Below, piece by piece: positions 33,101 to 45,451 of a DNA stretch of 56,135 nucleotides. This DNA comes from Teratosphaeria epicoccoides. Taxonomy: Eukaryota > Ascomycota > Dothideomycetes > Mycosphaerellales > Teratosphaeriaceae. The stretch spans positions 1 to 56,135 of the forward strand of contig JADDMT010000159.1 in assembly GCA_021401465.1 (NCBI GenBank), in the 5' to 3' direction. Position numbers and translations under genes: made by a program. How positions within the stretch are numbered: position 1 is the stretch's first letter; every line of letters starts with the position of its first letter. The notes beneath the pieces were generated by a model that did not search any database, had not been told where the DNA came from, and saw only the letters and a list, made by a program, of their open reading frames with translations.

Positions 33101-34819
33101 AAGGGAACTAACAACCTAGCTAATAGGCCTTCTTGTCACGCAGACTACATACTAACTACGTAGGTAGCAACTACGCTCCTCCTAACCCTAAGGAATAAAC
33201 AGTCGTTCTAGAGCTAGGAGGAAGAATAAGCCGATAACCTAATTGTTAATTGCATCTAGGCTACATGCGTGTAGTAGGTAAAGGGCATAGAGCTTATAAT
33301 CTGACCTAGAGGGCACTAACCTATAACTACCTTACTAGCCTTTATCTGCAAGGTAGTAACCTAGGAGGAATCCCTAGTAAGGGACGTTTCAGAGAACATA
33401 GAGACCTTGCTTCGCAGGCTATAATTAGCCTTAGAGCGACCTGAAAGCACTAGCGAGGACTAGGAGTATAAGTATAGCATCTAGTATAAGGGCGATTACA
33501 TTTAGGTCCTACATAATAAAGCATTAAAGACATAGCTACTATACATGTACTATAATGATCTGTTAGCTAGGCACTTTAGGAGAGACTAGACTCTCGCCTT
33601 ATTGTCAAGGAAGTACTAGTAGCTAGATATTACAAAGGAGGTTAACAAATACGTCCGAACCTGCTATACATGCTAGATAATAAAGAGTAGGCGCTATCGC
33701 AGATATAGCGAGGCGTATGCTTTACTCCTACCTAATAAGCTATAGCAAGAAATTACTATAGACTTTATTACAAACCTGCCTCTAAGCAAGCTCTTTAGTT
33801 ACATGTATAATACTATCCTAGTAATTATTAACAGGTTCTCTAAGATATTAATCTTTGTCCTAACTAACAAGACATCTACTAGCGTAGAGCTAGTAAACAT
33901 CCTAGTACGTAAGGTTATACGTTGTTTTAGCATGCTAGAAGGAGCACTTTTAGATCATAGTAGTGTCTTTACTAGCTAATACTAGAGTAACTTTATATAC
34001 AAAGTATAACTAAAGTATAAGCTTAGCATAGCCTTTTATCCGTAAACTAACAGCTAGACTAAACGGGCAAATTAGACCCTAGAGTAGTCCCTCTGTTGTT
34101 ACTATAATGAGGAACAAAATGACTAGGCAGAGTTGTTACTATAAGTCGAGTATGCAAGCAACGTATGCGATAATGCTACTACTAGCATGTTACCTTCCTA
34201 GGTAGTATTAGGATTCTAGCCTTCCTTAACATTAGCGCCTTAGGACGAGTCTGCTAAAGGGAGGGTACTAGCTACTATAGAGCGCGTGTATTAGTTACGC
34301 GACGTAACTAAAAGACATAAAGAGAATTAGTGACAGATAGTAGACTAGTAGGTAGAGTATCATGACGCGTAGTATAAGCACTAAGAGCGCGCGCATTAGT
34401 TACGCAACGTAACTAAAAGGCTTAAAGAAAATTAGCGACAAACAGTAAACTAGCAGGCAGAGTACTATGACGCGTAGCATAAGCGCTAAGCATATTCTGT
34501 AGGTAATATAGTGTTATTGTCTTCTAAGAACTTGCGACTACTAGTACTAAAGAAGAAGATAGCAGCGTAATTTGCTAGACTATTTTGTGTGCTTAACGTA
34601 ATCGGTAATCAGGCTTATTACCTAGTACTACCTTCCTAGTACTAGATCTACAATGTTTTCTTTGTCTTTCTACTAGAGCCTTAGAATAGCCGAGTAGGCA
34701 AAGAGCCTGCCTATCCTATGCCTCTTACTAAAGAGGATAGCGAGTATAAGGTTAAGGCTATTAGGGGTATAAGGGTACATAGCAGTGTACGCTAATACCT
34801 AGTATAGTAGAAGGATTAG
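30130..34819 (+). pseudogene. B2 gag-pol, RIP-inactivated, 3'-truncated
   Basis: It follows B1 gag-pol closely. The M-L-A-L-T-M-R-N-L-G gag block is at 30331, the knuckle C-Y-N-C-S-K-P near 31040, M-F-T-N-K-K-D near 31790, RT V-Y-L-D-D-I-L near 32330 and RNase H E-T-D-A-S near 32780. The integrase first Asp (D-F-I-T) is near 33765, and D-H-S-S-V-F near 33954 stands in place of D-H-G-S. A 105-bp tandem duplication (34280-34489) repeats 35 codons between integrase and chromodomain. The start is approximate, and it ends in the chromodomain at the B3 junction. Open stretches at 30331-30534 and 31631-31942 are parts of or overlap this frame. Confidence 0.8.
34280..34489 (+). repeat. 105-bp in-frame tandem duplication in B2 pol
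   Basis: Two copies starting GAGCGCG at 34280 and 34385 each encode the same 35-residue stretch after integrase. B1 has a single copy (about 13584 on). The same duplication is in B3 at 37034-37243. Confidence 0.8.
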
Positions 34820-35024
34820 TAATATGGTATATGACTAGTAATTAATACGTAGGTATGTAGTAGCGTATAGAGCCTCTATCTCTAATTACAGAGTAAGGTC
34901 TAAAACTAATTACTACCTTTTTTCTATTACAAAACACGGCGCATAATATTCGCCTATATGCATCACGTGCGGCTTAGCTTACTAGTCTAGCCGCCTAAGC
35001 CTATAGGCTAGTTGTCTAGTATTA
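34820..35024 (-). repeat. B3 3' LTR (inverted)
   Basis: It starts TAATATGGTATATGACTAG and ends GTCTAGTATTA, followed by TTTGCCCCCTTCTCC, the complement of the B polypurine tract. CACGTGCGGC lies near 34960, keeping the E-box core. Confidence 0.85.
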
Positions 35025-35386
35025 TTTGCCCCCTTCTCCTATAAGGGTCGTCTTGACACTTAGACAGCTCCCTTCTTACGCTAAGCAAGATTAGATCCCT
35101 TACAGTCTACCCCATAAGTAGCTAGTCTCTTCTAGAACTCCCTTCTGCCCTAGGTAAGTACTATGAATTATGCTAGAATTATGACTTGTGCGTCATGACT
35201 CTTTGTAACTATGTAAAGCGTGCCGTAAACACGCTCGTTAGTTCTAATTAGTTCTAGCGTAGTTGCTTGTAGTAACAGGGAGTTAATAGCTACAAGAAGC
35301 TTCTATAGCGTAAACATTACGTAGGTATAAAGTCCGCTTTTTGCACATAGTAATCCTGACTTCTTTTATCACATTAATTTCTAAAC
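35025..35386. other. B3 polypurine tract complement and antisense-gene upstream region
   Basis: 35025-35040 is the complement of the plus-strand primer. The remaining 345 bp to the ATG at 35387 match 15336-15681 of B1 and hold no gene; this is the probable promoter and leader of the antisense gene. Confidence 0.45.
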
Positions 35387-36465
35387 ATGCCTCCTAAAGG
35401 TTCTAAGATTGCCGCTAGCGCCGCGCTAGCTACTCCCACGAAGTTAACAGGCGCTTAGCCTGCTTAATTCACGCCCTCCTAGCGCTACAGCTATAGTAAG
35501 GAGCCGCTAGTTAACAACTACAAGCGCTACGCGTAGTACATTAGCCTTAATAGTAAGTGTCGCTTACTTTAAACATACGTAGCGCATTACTAACTTGGTT
35601 CTAGAGTACGGGCCATGTATAGCATAGTTTAAGTTAGGACAGCAAAAGCGCTATAAGTAGTATATGCCTTTGCCTGCCTTAGACATACACTTCTCTAGCT
35701 TAGCGTAACTACTAACTATGCTTGTAGCTATAGTAAGAGTAACTACATGTACATGCCTATAAACTAGGCCATAGCGGCCAAGTATAACGTCATGCTCTAC
35801 ACCTGCGCTAAGGCTAAGCGCGTTAGGCGCGACCCTATTACTACTAACGAGGATTACGCTATAGCCTAGCAGGCGTACCTAGACGCTACCGCGAACTAGC
35901 GCCTGCTACTTAATGTATGTTCCTCGCTTGCTTGTCGCATGCCTTAGTTATGAGTTTTAGATACTAACTATCTGTAGAGGCTACAGCGTAATCGCGACTC
36001 TATACCTAAGAGCTTCCCTGCTATCGCGGCTAAAGCCAAGCGCGCTACTAGCGCTGCACAAGCGGGTAGTAGCAGCTAGGCCGTTGCCGCTACTAAGTAA
36101 AACACGTAGGCCTTAGTAGGCCTCTTTAAGCTTAGTCGCGCTATAAGTCTCCTAGCTTGTCGTTTGCTTGTTGTATACTAACCTGCTAATAGTTCCTTGA
36201 TGCCTACGTGCCCCGCGCCGACCTTACCCGCGCCGATACTACTATAAGTAGGCTCTAGGCCTGCCTTAATAACGAGATAGAGGTAAGTATATCACGTAAA
36301 GGCTCCTTGTTAGATCGTCGCCTGCTAACCCCTTGCTAGGAGCGTAAGGGCCTTATAGACCTCCTAGGTTGTTACCCTGACGATAATAAGGACATAGAGG
36401 CGGAGAATGATGCGAACATAGTAGAGGATAATGCGGACATAGTAGTAGAGGATAGTAATAGGTAG
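35387..36465 (+). pseudogene. B3 antisense accessory gene, 4 exons
   Basis: Plus-strand exons are 35387-35914, 35978-36142, 36193-36282 and 36340-36465 (528, 165, 90 and 126 nt). Introns are 63 nt (GTATGT, branch TACTAAC, TGTAG), 50 nt (donor ATAAGT, branch TACTAAC, AATAG) and 57 nt (GTAAGT, branch GCTAAC, GCTAG). The spliced frame is 302 codons plus TAG, identical in layout to B1 (15335-14257). It starts M-P-P-K-G-S-K-I-A-A-S. The middle is basic with several Cys and many Tyr, and the end is acidic (D-N-K-D-I-E-A-E). Internal stops are ten TAG, six TAA and no TGA. The gene ends 117 bp from the pol stop on the other strand. It matches no family I know. Confidence 0.75.
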
Positions 36466-36581
36466 CCCTAATTCAGGTACTCTTAGGGGGTAGGCAGGTC
36501 TAGCTGCGAGCATGCTTGGCTTTCACGCCCCGCCTAGGGCTAAAATATAGGTAGCCTTTAATGCGGTTTTCCCCCCTAGGC

Positions 36582-39500
36582 TTACTTTTTCCCTTTTCCT
36601 CTGCCTGATCTCCTCTTGCCCTTCTCCTACGCTAGGTATGCTTTAATTAGATCCTTCGTACCCTTGTAGTTAGCTTCGTTAACCTAGATGTTATAATCCT
36701 CTAGCTAATCCTTCTACTATACTAGGTATTAGCGTATACCGCTATGTACCCTTATACCCCTAATAGCCTCTACTTTATACTTGCTATCCTCTTTAGCGAG
36801 AGGCATAGGGTAGGCAGGCTCTTCGCCTACTCGGCTATTCTAAGGCTCTAGTAGTAAGACATAGAAAACATTGTAGATCTAGTACTAGGAAGGTAGTACT
36901 AGGTAATAAGCCTGATTACCGATTACGTCAAGCACACAAAATAGTCTAACAAATCAGGCTGCTATCTTCTTCTTTAGCACTAATAGTCGCAAGTTCTTAG
37001 AAGATAACAACACTATATTACCTACAGAATATGCTTAGCGCTTATGCTACGCGTCATAGTACTCTACCTACTAGTTTACTGTTTGTCGCTAATTTTCTTT
37101 AAGCCTTTTAGTTACGTCGCGTAACTAATGCGCGCGCTCTTAGCGCTTATACTACGCGTCATGATACTCTACCTACTAGTTTACTATCTGTCGCTAATTC
37201 TCTTTAAGTCTTTTAGTTATGTCGCGTAACTAATACACGCGCTCTATAGTAGCTAGTACCCTCCCTTTAGCAGACTCGTCCTAAGGCGCTAATGTTAAGG
37301 AAGGCTAGAATCCTAATACTACCTAGGAAGGTAACATGCTAGTAGTAGCATTGTCGTATACGTTGCTTGCATACTCGGCTTATAGTAACAACTCTGCCTA
37401 GTTATTTTGTTCCTTATTATAGTAACAACAGAGAGACTACTCTAGGGTCTAATTTGCCTGTTTAGTCTAGCTGTTAGTTTACGGATAAAAGGCTATGCTA
37501 AGCTTATACTTTAGTTACACTTTGTATATGAAGTTACTCTAGTATTAGCTAGTAAAGACACTACTATGATCTAAAAGTGCTCCTTCTAGCATGCTAAAAC
37601 AACGTATAACCTTACGTACTAGGATGTTCGCTAGCTCTACGCTAGTAGATGTCTTGTTAGTCAGGACGAAGATTACTACATTAGAGAACCTGTTAACAAT
37701 TACTAGGATAGTATCATACATGTAACTAAAGAGCTTGCTTAGAGGCAGGTCTATAATGAATTATATAGTAATTTCCTACTATAGCTTATTAGGTAGGGGT
37801 AAAGCATGCGCCTCGCTATATCTGCGATAGCGCCTACTCTTTATTATCTAGCATGTATAGTAGGTTCGGACGTATTTGTTAACCTCCTTTGTAATATCTA
37901 GCTACTAGTACTTCCTTAACAGTAAGGTAAGAGTATAGTCTCTACTAAAGTGCCTAGCTAACAGGTCATTATAGTGCAAGCGTAGTAGTTACGCCTTAAA
38001 TACTTAATTATGTAGGACCTAAATGTAATCGCTCTTATATTAGGCGCTATACTTGTACTCCTAGTCCTCGCTAGTGCTTTTAGGTCGCTCTAAGGCTAAT
38101 TTTAGCCTATAAAGCAAGGTTTCTACGTTCTCTAAGAGGTCCTTTATTAGGGATTCTTCCTAGGCTACTACCTTGCAAATAAAGGCTAGTAGGGTTATTA
38201 TAGGCTAGTACTCTCTAGGTCGGAGCAAGAGCTCTATGCCCTTTACCTGCTACACGCATGTAGCCTAGATGTAATTAAAAATCAGGTTATTAGCTTATTC
38301 TTCCTCCTAACCCTAGAACGACAGTTTATTCCTTAGGGTTAGGAGGAGCGTAGTTGCTGCTTACATGGTTAGTATGTAGTCTGCATAACAAGAAGGCCTA
38401 TTAGCTAGGTTGTTAGTTCGCTTATTATGCTTAATAGCAAAATCAAACCTTAACAGGTACATAGCCTACTAAGCTTAACAGCCGTTTAGCTACTTTACGT
38501 CCATGAATCCATGAAGGTTATTATAGTTAGAGAGTACGCAAATAGTCTGCAGCGCGCCTTCAAGGTAGTAGCGTCACGTCTTGAAGCACTCTACGATTAC
38601 TAACAGCTCTTAGTCGTAGGTCTTATAGTTCTGCTCTGCTAGAGTAAGCTTCTAAGAGTAGAATGTACTAGGGTGCTAGCAAGTAGTGTCCTTGCCTGCG
38701 ACGAGCTAGGAGAGAATGCCCCCTAATGCGAATCTAGAGGCGTCTGTTTCTATCTTAATTAGAAGCTTAGGATTATAATGCTAGAGAATTAGAGTACTAG
38801 TAAAGGCTAATATAAGCATGCGGAAAGCAGCCTCTTTACTATCTCCCTATAGGAACAGGCTACCCTTTCCCTTAGTCATGGTAGTAAGCAGGGCGGCTAT
38901 CTTAGAGTAGTCTTAATAAACCTCTAGTAGAAGTTAGCGAAGCCGAGAAAGCTCTAAACTTCCTTTAGAGTCTTAGGTACAGGCTACTCCTTTACTACGC
39001 TAAGCTTGCTCTTATCTATTAAGACGCCTAAGCTGTTAATGACAAACCCTAGGAACTCTAGCTAGTAAGTATAAAACTCGTACTTCTTCTAGCTAGCGTA
39101 TAGAGCGTATTTTTGCAGCTATTCTAATACTAGGCGCAAGTGCTAAGTATGCTCCTTACGTGAGTTACTATCGATCAGGATATCATCTAAGTATACTACG
39201 TAACAAACGTCTGCAAGTCTAGTAAGGGCTTAGTTAATGTACACTTAAAAGGTTGCTAGAGCATTAGTTAACCTAAAAGGCATTACTAGATACTTAAAGT
39301 AACTATAGCATGTGTAGAACATAGTCTTCTAGTAGTCATCTTCCTTAATCAGGATCCTATGATATGCGTCCTTTAAGTCTAACTTAGAGAACCATGCTAT
39401 GCGCCTAAGCCGTATAAGCGTCTTATCGATAAGTATTAGGGGGCATTAATCCTTGATCGAAATCTCATTTAGCCTATAGTAATCTACATATAGTCGTAAA

Positions 39501-39937
39501 GTACTATCCTTCTTTAGTATAAACAGGATAGGAGCACCTGCCTCGCTAGTGCTACGCTAGATCTAACTATTCTGAAGGGCCTAATTAAGATACTCCCGAA
39601 GCAGCTTAAGCTCTACTCCTAACAGATTATACAAAGGGCAAAAAGGTAGCTTCTTGCTATCTTGTAGGGTAATAGCATGCTCTACGCTATTAACGCGCCT
39701 AAGCTTAGTTACGTCCTTCTTGTTAGTAAACATGTTAGCAAAGTCCTTGACCTTATTAGGAAGAGGTTTTAGTCCTGCTGTTTTACTAGTAGTAACTACG
39801 AACACCTAGGACTTAGTTTTTAATAACTGATAGAAATGCCTAGTGTCAAGCACGCGTACTATAGAGAGTACGCTGCTATAGTGCTACTCATCCATGCTAC
39901 TATACACGATAATAGCCTACTAGCGCCTCTAGGGCTA
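36582..39937 (-). pseudogene. B3 pol, 3' part: RT, RNase H, integrase, chromodomain
   Basis: The minus-strand frame ends with TAA at 36584-36582. It includes the 105-bp duplication (37243-37034), integrase, RNase H, RT and the M-F-V-V-T-T-S-K-T-A block at 39805, then breaks at 39937 where D1 was inserted. The sequence resumes at 48112. Stops are TAG/TAA as in B1. Confidence 0.8.
37034..37243 (-). repeat. 105-bp in-frame tandem duplication in B3 pol
   Basis: Copies start CTTAGCGCTTAT at 37034 and at 37139. It is the reverse complement of the B2 duplication and marks B2 and B3 as one subfamily. Confidence 0.8.
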
Positions 39938-40297
39938 TGATACGGTTAATACTAGGGGGCCATTAGAGCCGCATAGGTTCTAATGTCTACCCTTGGCATG
40001 TAGTAACCCTACTACACATAGTAAGGGGGTCCTCTATACATACGTTAGCTTGTATGTCGTCTAAGTAGGATCAATAGTTAACGTAGGATGCCCCTACGTT
40101 ACTAACCCTACGATACCCCTACAGGGATAGGCTCGGACATGCTGTCCCTAATTAAGGGGCGTTAGGGGTTATAAGTACCTCTAGCGCTACCTCTGTAATA
40201 AGTAGAAAGCAGCGCTATCTTGTACCTATTAAAAGGTCAGATTACTCTGTCATACTACGAGATATTTTCATATCATATAGCATATATATCTATATTA
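39938..40297 (+). repeat. D1 5' LTR
   Basis: It starts TGATACGGTTAATACTAGGG and ends CTATATTA. Its closing AT-rich block (CATATATATCTATATTA) is conserved in all four D LTRs. It matches the 3' LTR over its full 360 bp. Confidence 0.9.
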
Positions 40298-40571
40298 GTT
40301 CTGCTTTCTCCCCCCTGCTTTACAGTCTAGCAGAGAATACTACGATATGTCTAGAGTACTACGAACTTACAACTAACGCGTAGTAAGCGCTATCCTGAGC
40401 GCCCGTAATGGCAAAGCTAGCCTAAGTAACTAGCCCGTAGAAGCACCCCCTACAAGTAACACTATATTAAGCGACAGTTCTGCTAGAGGCTAATTACATA
40501 GCAGACAAGGTAATAGACCCCCTATATAGGGACCGTAGCTAACCCTGACTATCGAGCTAGCCCTTAAAGCC

Positions 40572-43500
40572 ATGATTGTCGATTAGGTCGCGAACCGCCT
40601 TGCGAACTAGAGCTAGAGCCGTACCCCTTCTAGTAGCGACAACGGCGAGGACGACGAAGACGTCGCTATAAGTAGTACTAATAAACTAGCAGACGAAGAA
40701 ATCTAGCGGGATTTCACGCTAGGGACCTGTAAAGGTAACTCCCTAGTAGGTGCAGACCCTCTGTATGTGCCTGCGAATCTAGTGCCTAAATTCGGGGCCA
40801 TAGTAGGCTAACTAGGAGGCAGTCGTAACGCACATAACCTGAAGCCGTTTAAGGGAGACACCTTGAAGGAGGCTCGAACTTTCTTGCAGGCATGTAAGGC
40901 AGTTTTCGTGCTTAACCTACGCGGATATTCTATAGAGGGTAAACGAGTTGCCTTTAGTGTGATGTAGCTCGAGGAGGATAAGGAACCTCATAACAATTAG
41001 CATGAGTAGTATGACCTTATGCGGGTCTACGATAGAATATATACATAGGCAGACTTTCGCTAGTTCTATGTCGACTAGGTCGAGGATCTAGGTAACTATG
41101 CCCTTACTATGTCTGTCGAGTATAAGAAGGCTAAGTAGAGGAAGGGACAAATAACCTCTAGCTTTGCTACCCTCCTCGCTATACTTGAGGGACAGATGCT
41201 ACCCTATACTAAGACGTAACGCGTGTAGTACCTACTCGTCAAACTTGATGACGATCTTTAGAACATAATCATGACTTTTCATGAACTTCTAATAACTTAG
41301 CAAGACCTTGTGTCCCTTGCGACACGTATAGAGATTACCTTGAAGCGAAATAGGAAATCAGGCGGCAAGGATAATAAGCGTTTAAGCCCTAAGGACCTAC
41401 TAAAGGGCCGCTATTTCAAGCGCCCTAAGGGTCACGCCTAACGCAGTAGTTCATTCTAGAGGAGCAAGCCCTCTAAGCCTAAGGATAGTAGCGAGAAGCC
41501 TCTAAGCAGCTGCTACATCTGTAGAGCGAGGGACTACTAGGCGGCTTACTACCCTAAACGAAGTAATAGGAAGAAGGTAAGTAAGGTGTCTGAAACCTCC
41601 CTAGAGGGGAGGCGAAAGAAGGACAAGCCTAAGACAACCGAATAGCTACTATGGGTATCTAAGCTGTCTGTCGCTAATAGTGTAGACTTGTGGCCTGCCT
41701 AGTGCCTATCTAGTGCGGTCTAAGTTAATGGCTCGCTTAAGCTAGTAGACTATATATTAGATGACCTTGCGGAGGTTAACGTGATACCCTAGCGGTTAAT
41801 CGTACGGCTTGGCTTAAAGCCGATCCTAGGAGCCCTGCTGCCTACTATGAAGTCCTTTTAGGGCAAAGGCGTAGCGGCTTAAGGCGCGTATAACATGCGC
41901 CTCTAACTCGCGGACTCCTTAGGAGAAGTACGCAAGACTAACGAAGTCTTCTACGCTAAAGACGTTCCTAATAAGGAGCTCCTACTCGGCCGCCCTTAGC
42001 GCCACAAGCAGGGAGTTGTTGTTAATAGAGCTACTAACAATTAGTTCTACGGCTCTATAGGCGAAGTTCCTATAGTAAGGATACATGACGCACATAGCTT
42101 CTACAAGGACATGAAGAAGGTCTAATACATGTATACGGTCCGCATACGGAACATTAAGGAAGACGTTACCCTTCTGCCTAAGTTAGAGGAATATGCCGAT
42201 ATTTTCGACGTAGAGGCTACGGCCTATGCCTAGGCCCTAGACGCAGAACATGCGATTAACCTTAAGGAGGGTTATAATCCTCTGTATTAACCTCTATACC
42301 CTATGTCGGAATCGTGGCTTAAAACACTTCGAGACTACCTCTACAAGGCGCAAAGAAACGCGTGGATCTAACGAAGCGACAGTAAGGCGGGAGCGCTAGT
42401 TATGTTCGTCCTAAAGAAGGATAGTACGCTCTGCCTATACGTTAACTATAGGGGCCTTAACGTAGTAACTTAGAAGAACCGCTACCCCCTACTACTTATT
42501 AGCGAGACGCTTGACTGCCTTAGTCGCGCCGCTATCTTCTTGTCTATCGACTTGAAGGACGCCTACTACTAGGTACTAATCCGAAAGGGCGACAAGTAGA
42601 AGACTATATTCCGAACGTAGTATAGACACTTCGAGTATATAGTGATGCTATTTAGCTTAACTAATGTACTAGCGATGTTCTAAGCGTATATTAACCGGGT
42701 TCTAGCCGGCCTCGTTAATACCTGCTACGTAGTATATTTAGACGATATACTAGTCTACTCCGACTTGAAGGAGGAGTATATTTAGCATCTAAGGATAGTA
42801 CTTGAATAGCTCCGCAAGTTTGCTCTATATGCATACCTAAAGAAGTACTCATTCCTGACAGATAGGATTAAGTTTCTAGGATACATCGTCTCTATAGAAG
42901 GAGTCATCATAGATAACTAAAGGGTTTCTGTAATTACAGAGTAGCTATAGCTAACTACTCTCCGAGAAGTATAGGTGTTCCTAGGATTTACTAACTTCTA
43001 TTGCAGATTTATACGATCCTACTCGAAGATCGTGGCTCCTCTTATAGCCCTCGCAAAGGGCGTAATTCGAGGAAAAAAGCTAGGGATAGTGCCTTAGGAG
43101 GAGGCTTAGAGTAAAGCTTTCTCTAAACTTAAAGCAGCTTTTTAAACTACGCCTATACTTTAGCACTTTGACCCTGCTACGAAGATCTGAATAGAGACCG
43201 ATGCTTCAAAATTCGCAATAGTCGTAATTATATCGCAGCTCTAGTTACATGAAGGTAGTACGTAATAGTACCTAATTACCTTCTAGTCGCGGAAGATGCA
43301 GGGCGCTAAGCTTAACTACAAGACTTACAACTAAGAGCTTTTAGCTATTATTAACAGCTTTAAGGAGTACCGACACTACCTCGAAGGCGTAGCGTACCCT
43401 ATTAAGGTACTTACTAACTATAATAACCTTCGCGGCTTCATAGGCGTAAAGTAGCTAAGTAGTTAGCAAGCAAGGTAGGCAACTTTCCTCGCTAGCTTTG

Positions 43501-45311
43501 ACTTCATTATCTAGCATCGTTCTAGAAAGACGAATCTAGCTAATAGTCCTTCGCGACAACTAGACTACGACACTAGAGAGCAGGGTAACTAACAGCTTCT
43601 CCCTACGCTGCAAATAAAGCTTATAGTTTAGGGTAGTAACCTGTCGTTAGCTCCTCTTGTAGGTCGACTGTAGGTCTAATAGGGCCTCACGGCCTCCGCT
43701 AGCGACGAACCCTCCTATCTAGTAGTTATAGCGACTATGTCTAGCTCGATCCGTGCGGTAGTTTACTAGCTTATATGTAGTAAGTATGTAATGTCTAAAG
43801 AACCCTTTAAAGAGGTCTCGAGACTTATTTAGCAGTTACAAGAGCGAGAACCAGACTTAATTAATAAGGGTGTAGCCCTCTAGGAAACCGCAGGTAGTCC
43901 GAAGTACTAGACTAAGTTAGGCGACTTGTAGTACTTTGATAATAGGCTCTACGTACCTACTAACTACGTACTCTGTTTGTAGCTCCTCTATATTCATCAT
44001 GACGATAAACTTGCGGGCCATTTTGGCGCAGAGAAGACAAACGCGCTTCTCGGACGTAAATACTAGTAGCTAACGCTAGAACAGGATGTCTCTGACTATG
44101 TCAAATCCTGCTAGACGTGCTAGATTAGCAAATCTCGGCGCTATCGCCCCTATGGTAATGCTTAGGCACTCCTACTACTAGAGAAACTATAGCAAGACTA
44201 AACTATAGATTTTATTACTAATTTGCCGCTAGCAAAGTAGAGAGGCAATGTAGTTAATACTGTCCTTGTAGTAGTCGACTAATACTCGAAGATGAATGTC
44301 TTCATCCTATGTACAAAAAAGTGCATAAGCGGCGAGCTTACATGACTACTTCGTGACGAAGTTATATAGCGCTTTAGTGTCTCCTAAAGCATCCTATTAG
44401 ATCGAGGTTCTGTCTTTACTAGTAAATACTAGCAAGAATTTATGTTTAAGGCGCATGTTAAGTACTACCTAAGTATAGCATTCTATCTATAGGCTAATAG
44501 TCAGACTAAATGTATGAACTAGACTCTTAAGTAGTACCTTTAGTACTCCTACGCTAAGAACTAGGATGCCTAGGCTGACGTAATTCCTATGGCGGAATTT
44601 GTAGTTAATAACAGCGTGTATACTACTATGCGCATGTTGCTATTTCAGATTCTTTATAGCTTTAATCCGGAAATACACCTAGAACTACCTTAGGACGAGT
44701 CTTCTAAGGAGAGGGTGCTAGCCGCTACGGAATTAGCGCGGCGTATGCGCGAGGTAAATTCGGTGCTAATAGAACACTAGAAAAAGGCCTTAGAATCCTA
44801 GATTAAACATAATAACGCCTATACTAAACTAATGTAGTATGTAGTTAGTACAAAGGTGTTACTATCGATGAAGAATCTTAAGCTGAAACTTCTAAGTAAG
44901 AAGATGACGCTAAGGTTCGTCAGACCCTTCTAGATACGCGACGTAATAGGCTTGCAGGCATACTAGCTATTGTTACTATCGTCGTATTATGTGCATGATG
45001 TCTTCTACATATCTCTACTTAAACTATAGGTATAGCGTAAGGGCAAAGAGCCTGCGGACCTAATGCTAGTAGCAGAAGAGGACGAAGAGTAGGAAGTCGA
45101 GGGTATTAAGGACAGTATGTAGTGTAAAGGCGTAACGTACTATCTAGTAAAGTAGAAAGGATACCTACCTAAGTACACATAATAGGTTCTAGCTAAAGAC
45201 TATAAGAACGCTCTAGAAGCTATTCGCGAATTCGAAGAGCGGAGGAGGTATAAGCTAGGCTTAAGAAGGTTAATTTGTAGGAAGATAAGAGTTTTAGAGC
45301 AGAATTCTTAA
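40572..45311 (+). pseudogene. D1 gag-pol, single frame, RIP-inactivated
   Basis: The frame from ATG 40572 to TAA 45309-45311 is 1580 codons. Every landmark checked lies in it: zinc knuckle C-Y-I-C-R-A-R-D-Y-*-A-A-Y-Y at 41511 (His and Cys now Tyr), protease V-D-Y-I-L-D-D near 41745, RT M-F-V-L-K-K-D at 42402, Y-L-D-D near 42735, RNase H E-T-D-A-S near 43195, integrase D-F-I-T-N-L near 44210 and D-R-G-S-V-F near 44400, and a chromodomain near 45140-45240 (Y-L-V-K-*-K-G-Y). No indel is needed; inactivation is by TAG/TAA only. D gag and pol are one fused polyprotein. Confidence 0.88.
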
Positions 45312-45451
45312 CATGTGTATATAGCGCATAACGCGCGAAGTAACAACGAGAAGCAAACGCCCTACTTATACATCATTAATGCCTAAAGGCATACCTAGAA
45401 TAAACCTAAGGAGAACAAGAGACATGCTTAGATTAGCTTCGTAGCTAATGC

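Larger units (their letters stand above)
29810..34819 (+). mobile_element. B2: Ty3/gypsy family B, 3' end displaced by B3
   Basis: It has a 5' LTR (29810-30010) and gag-pol in the same order as B1. The copy stops in the chromodomain at 34819, where inverted B3 is inserted; the remainder would lie beyond B3, outside the window. It shares with B3, but not B1, a 105-bp in-frame duplication. Confidence 0.85.
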
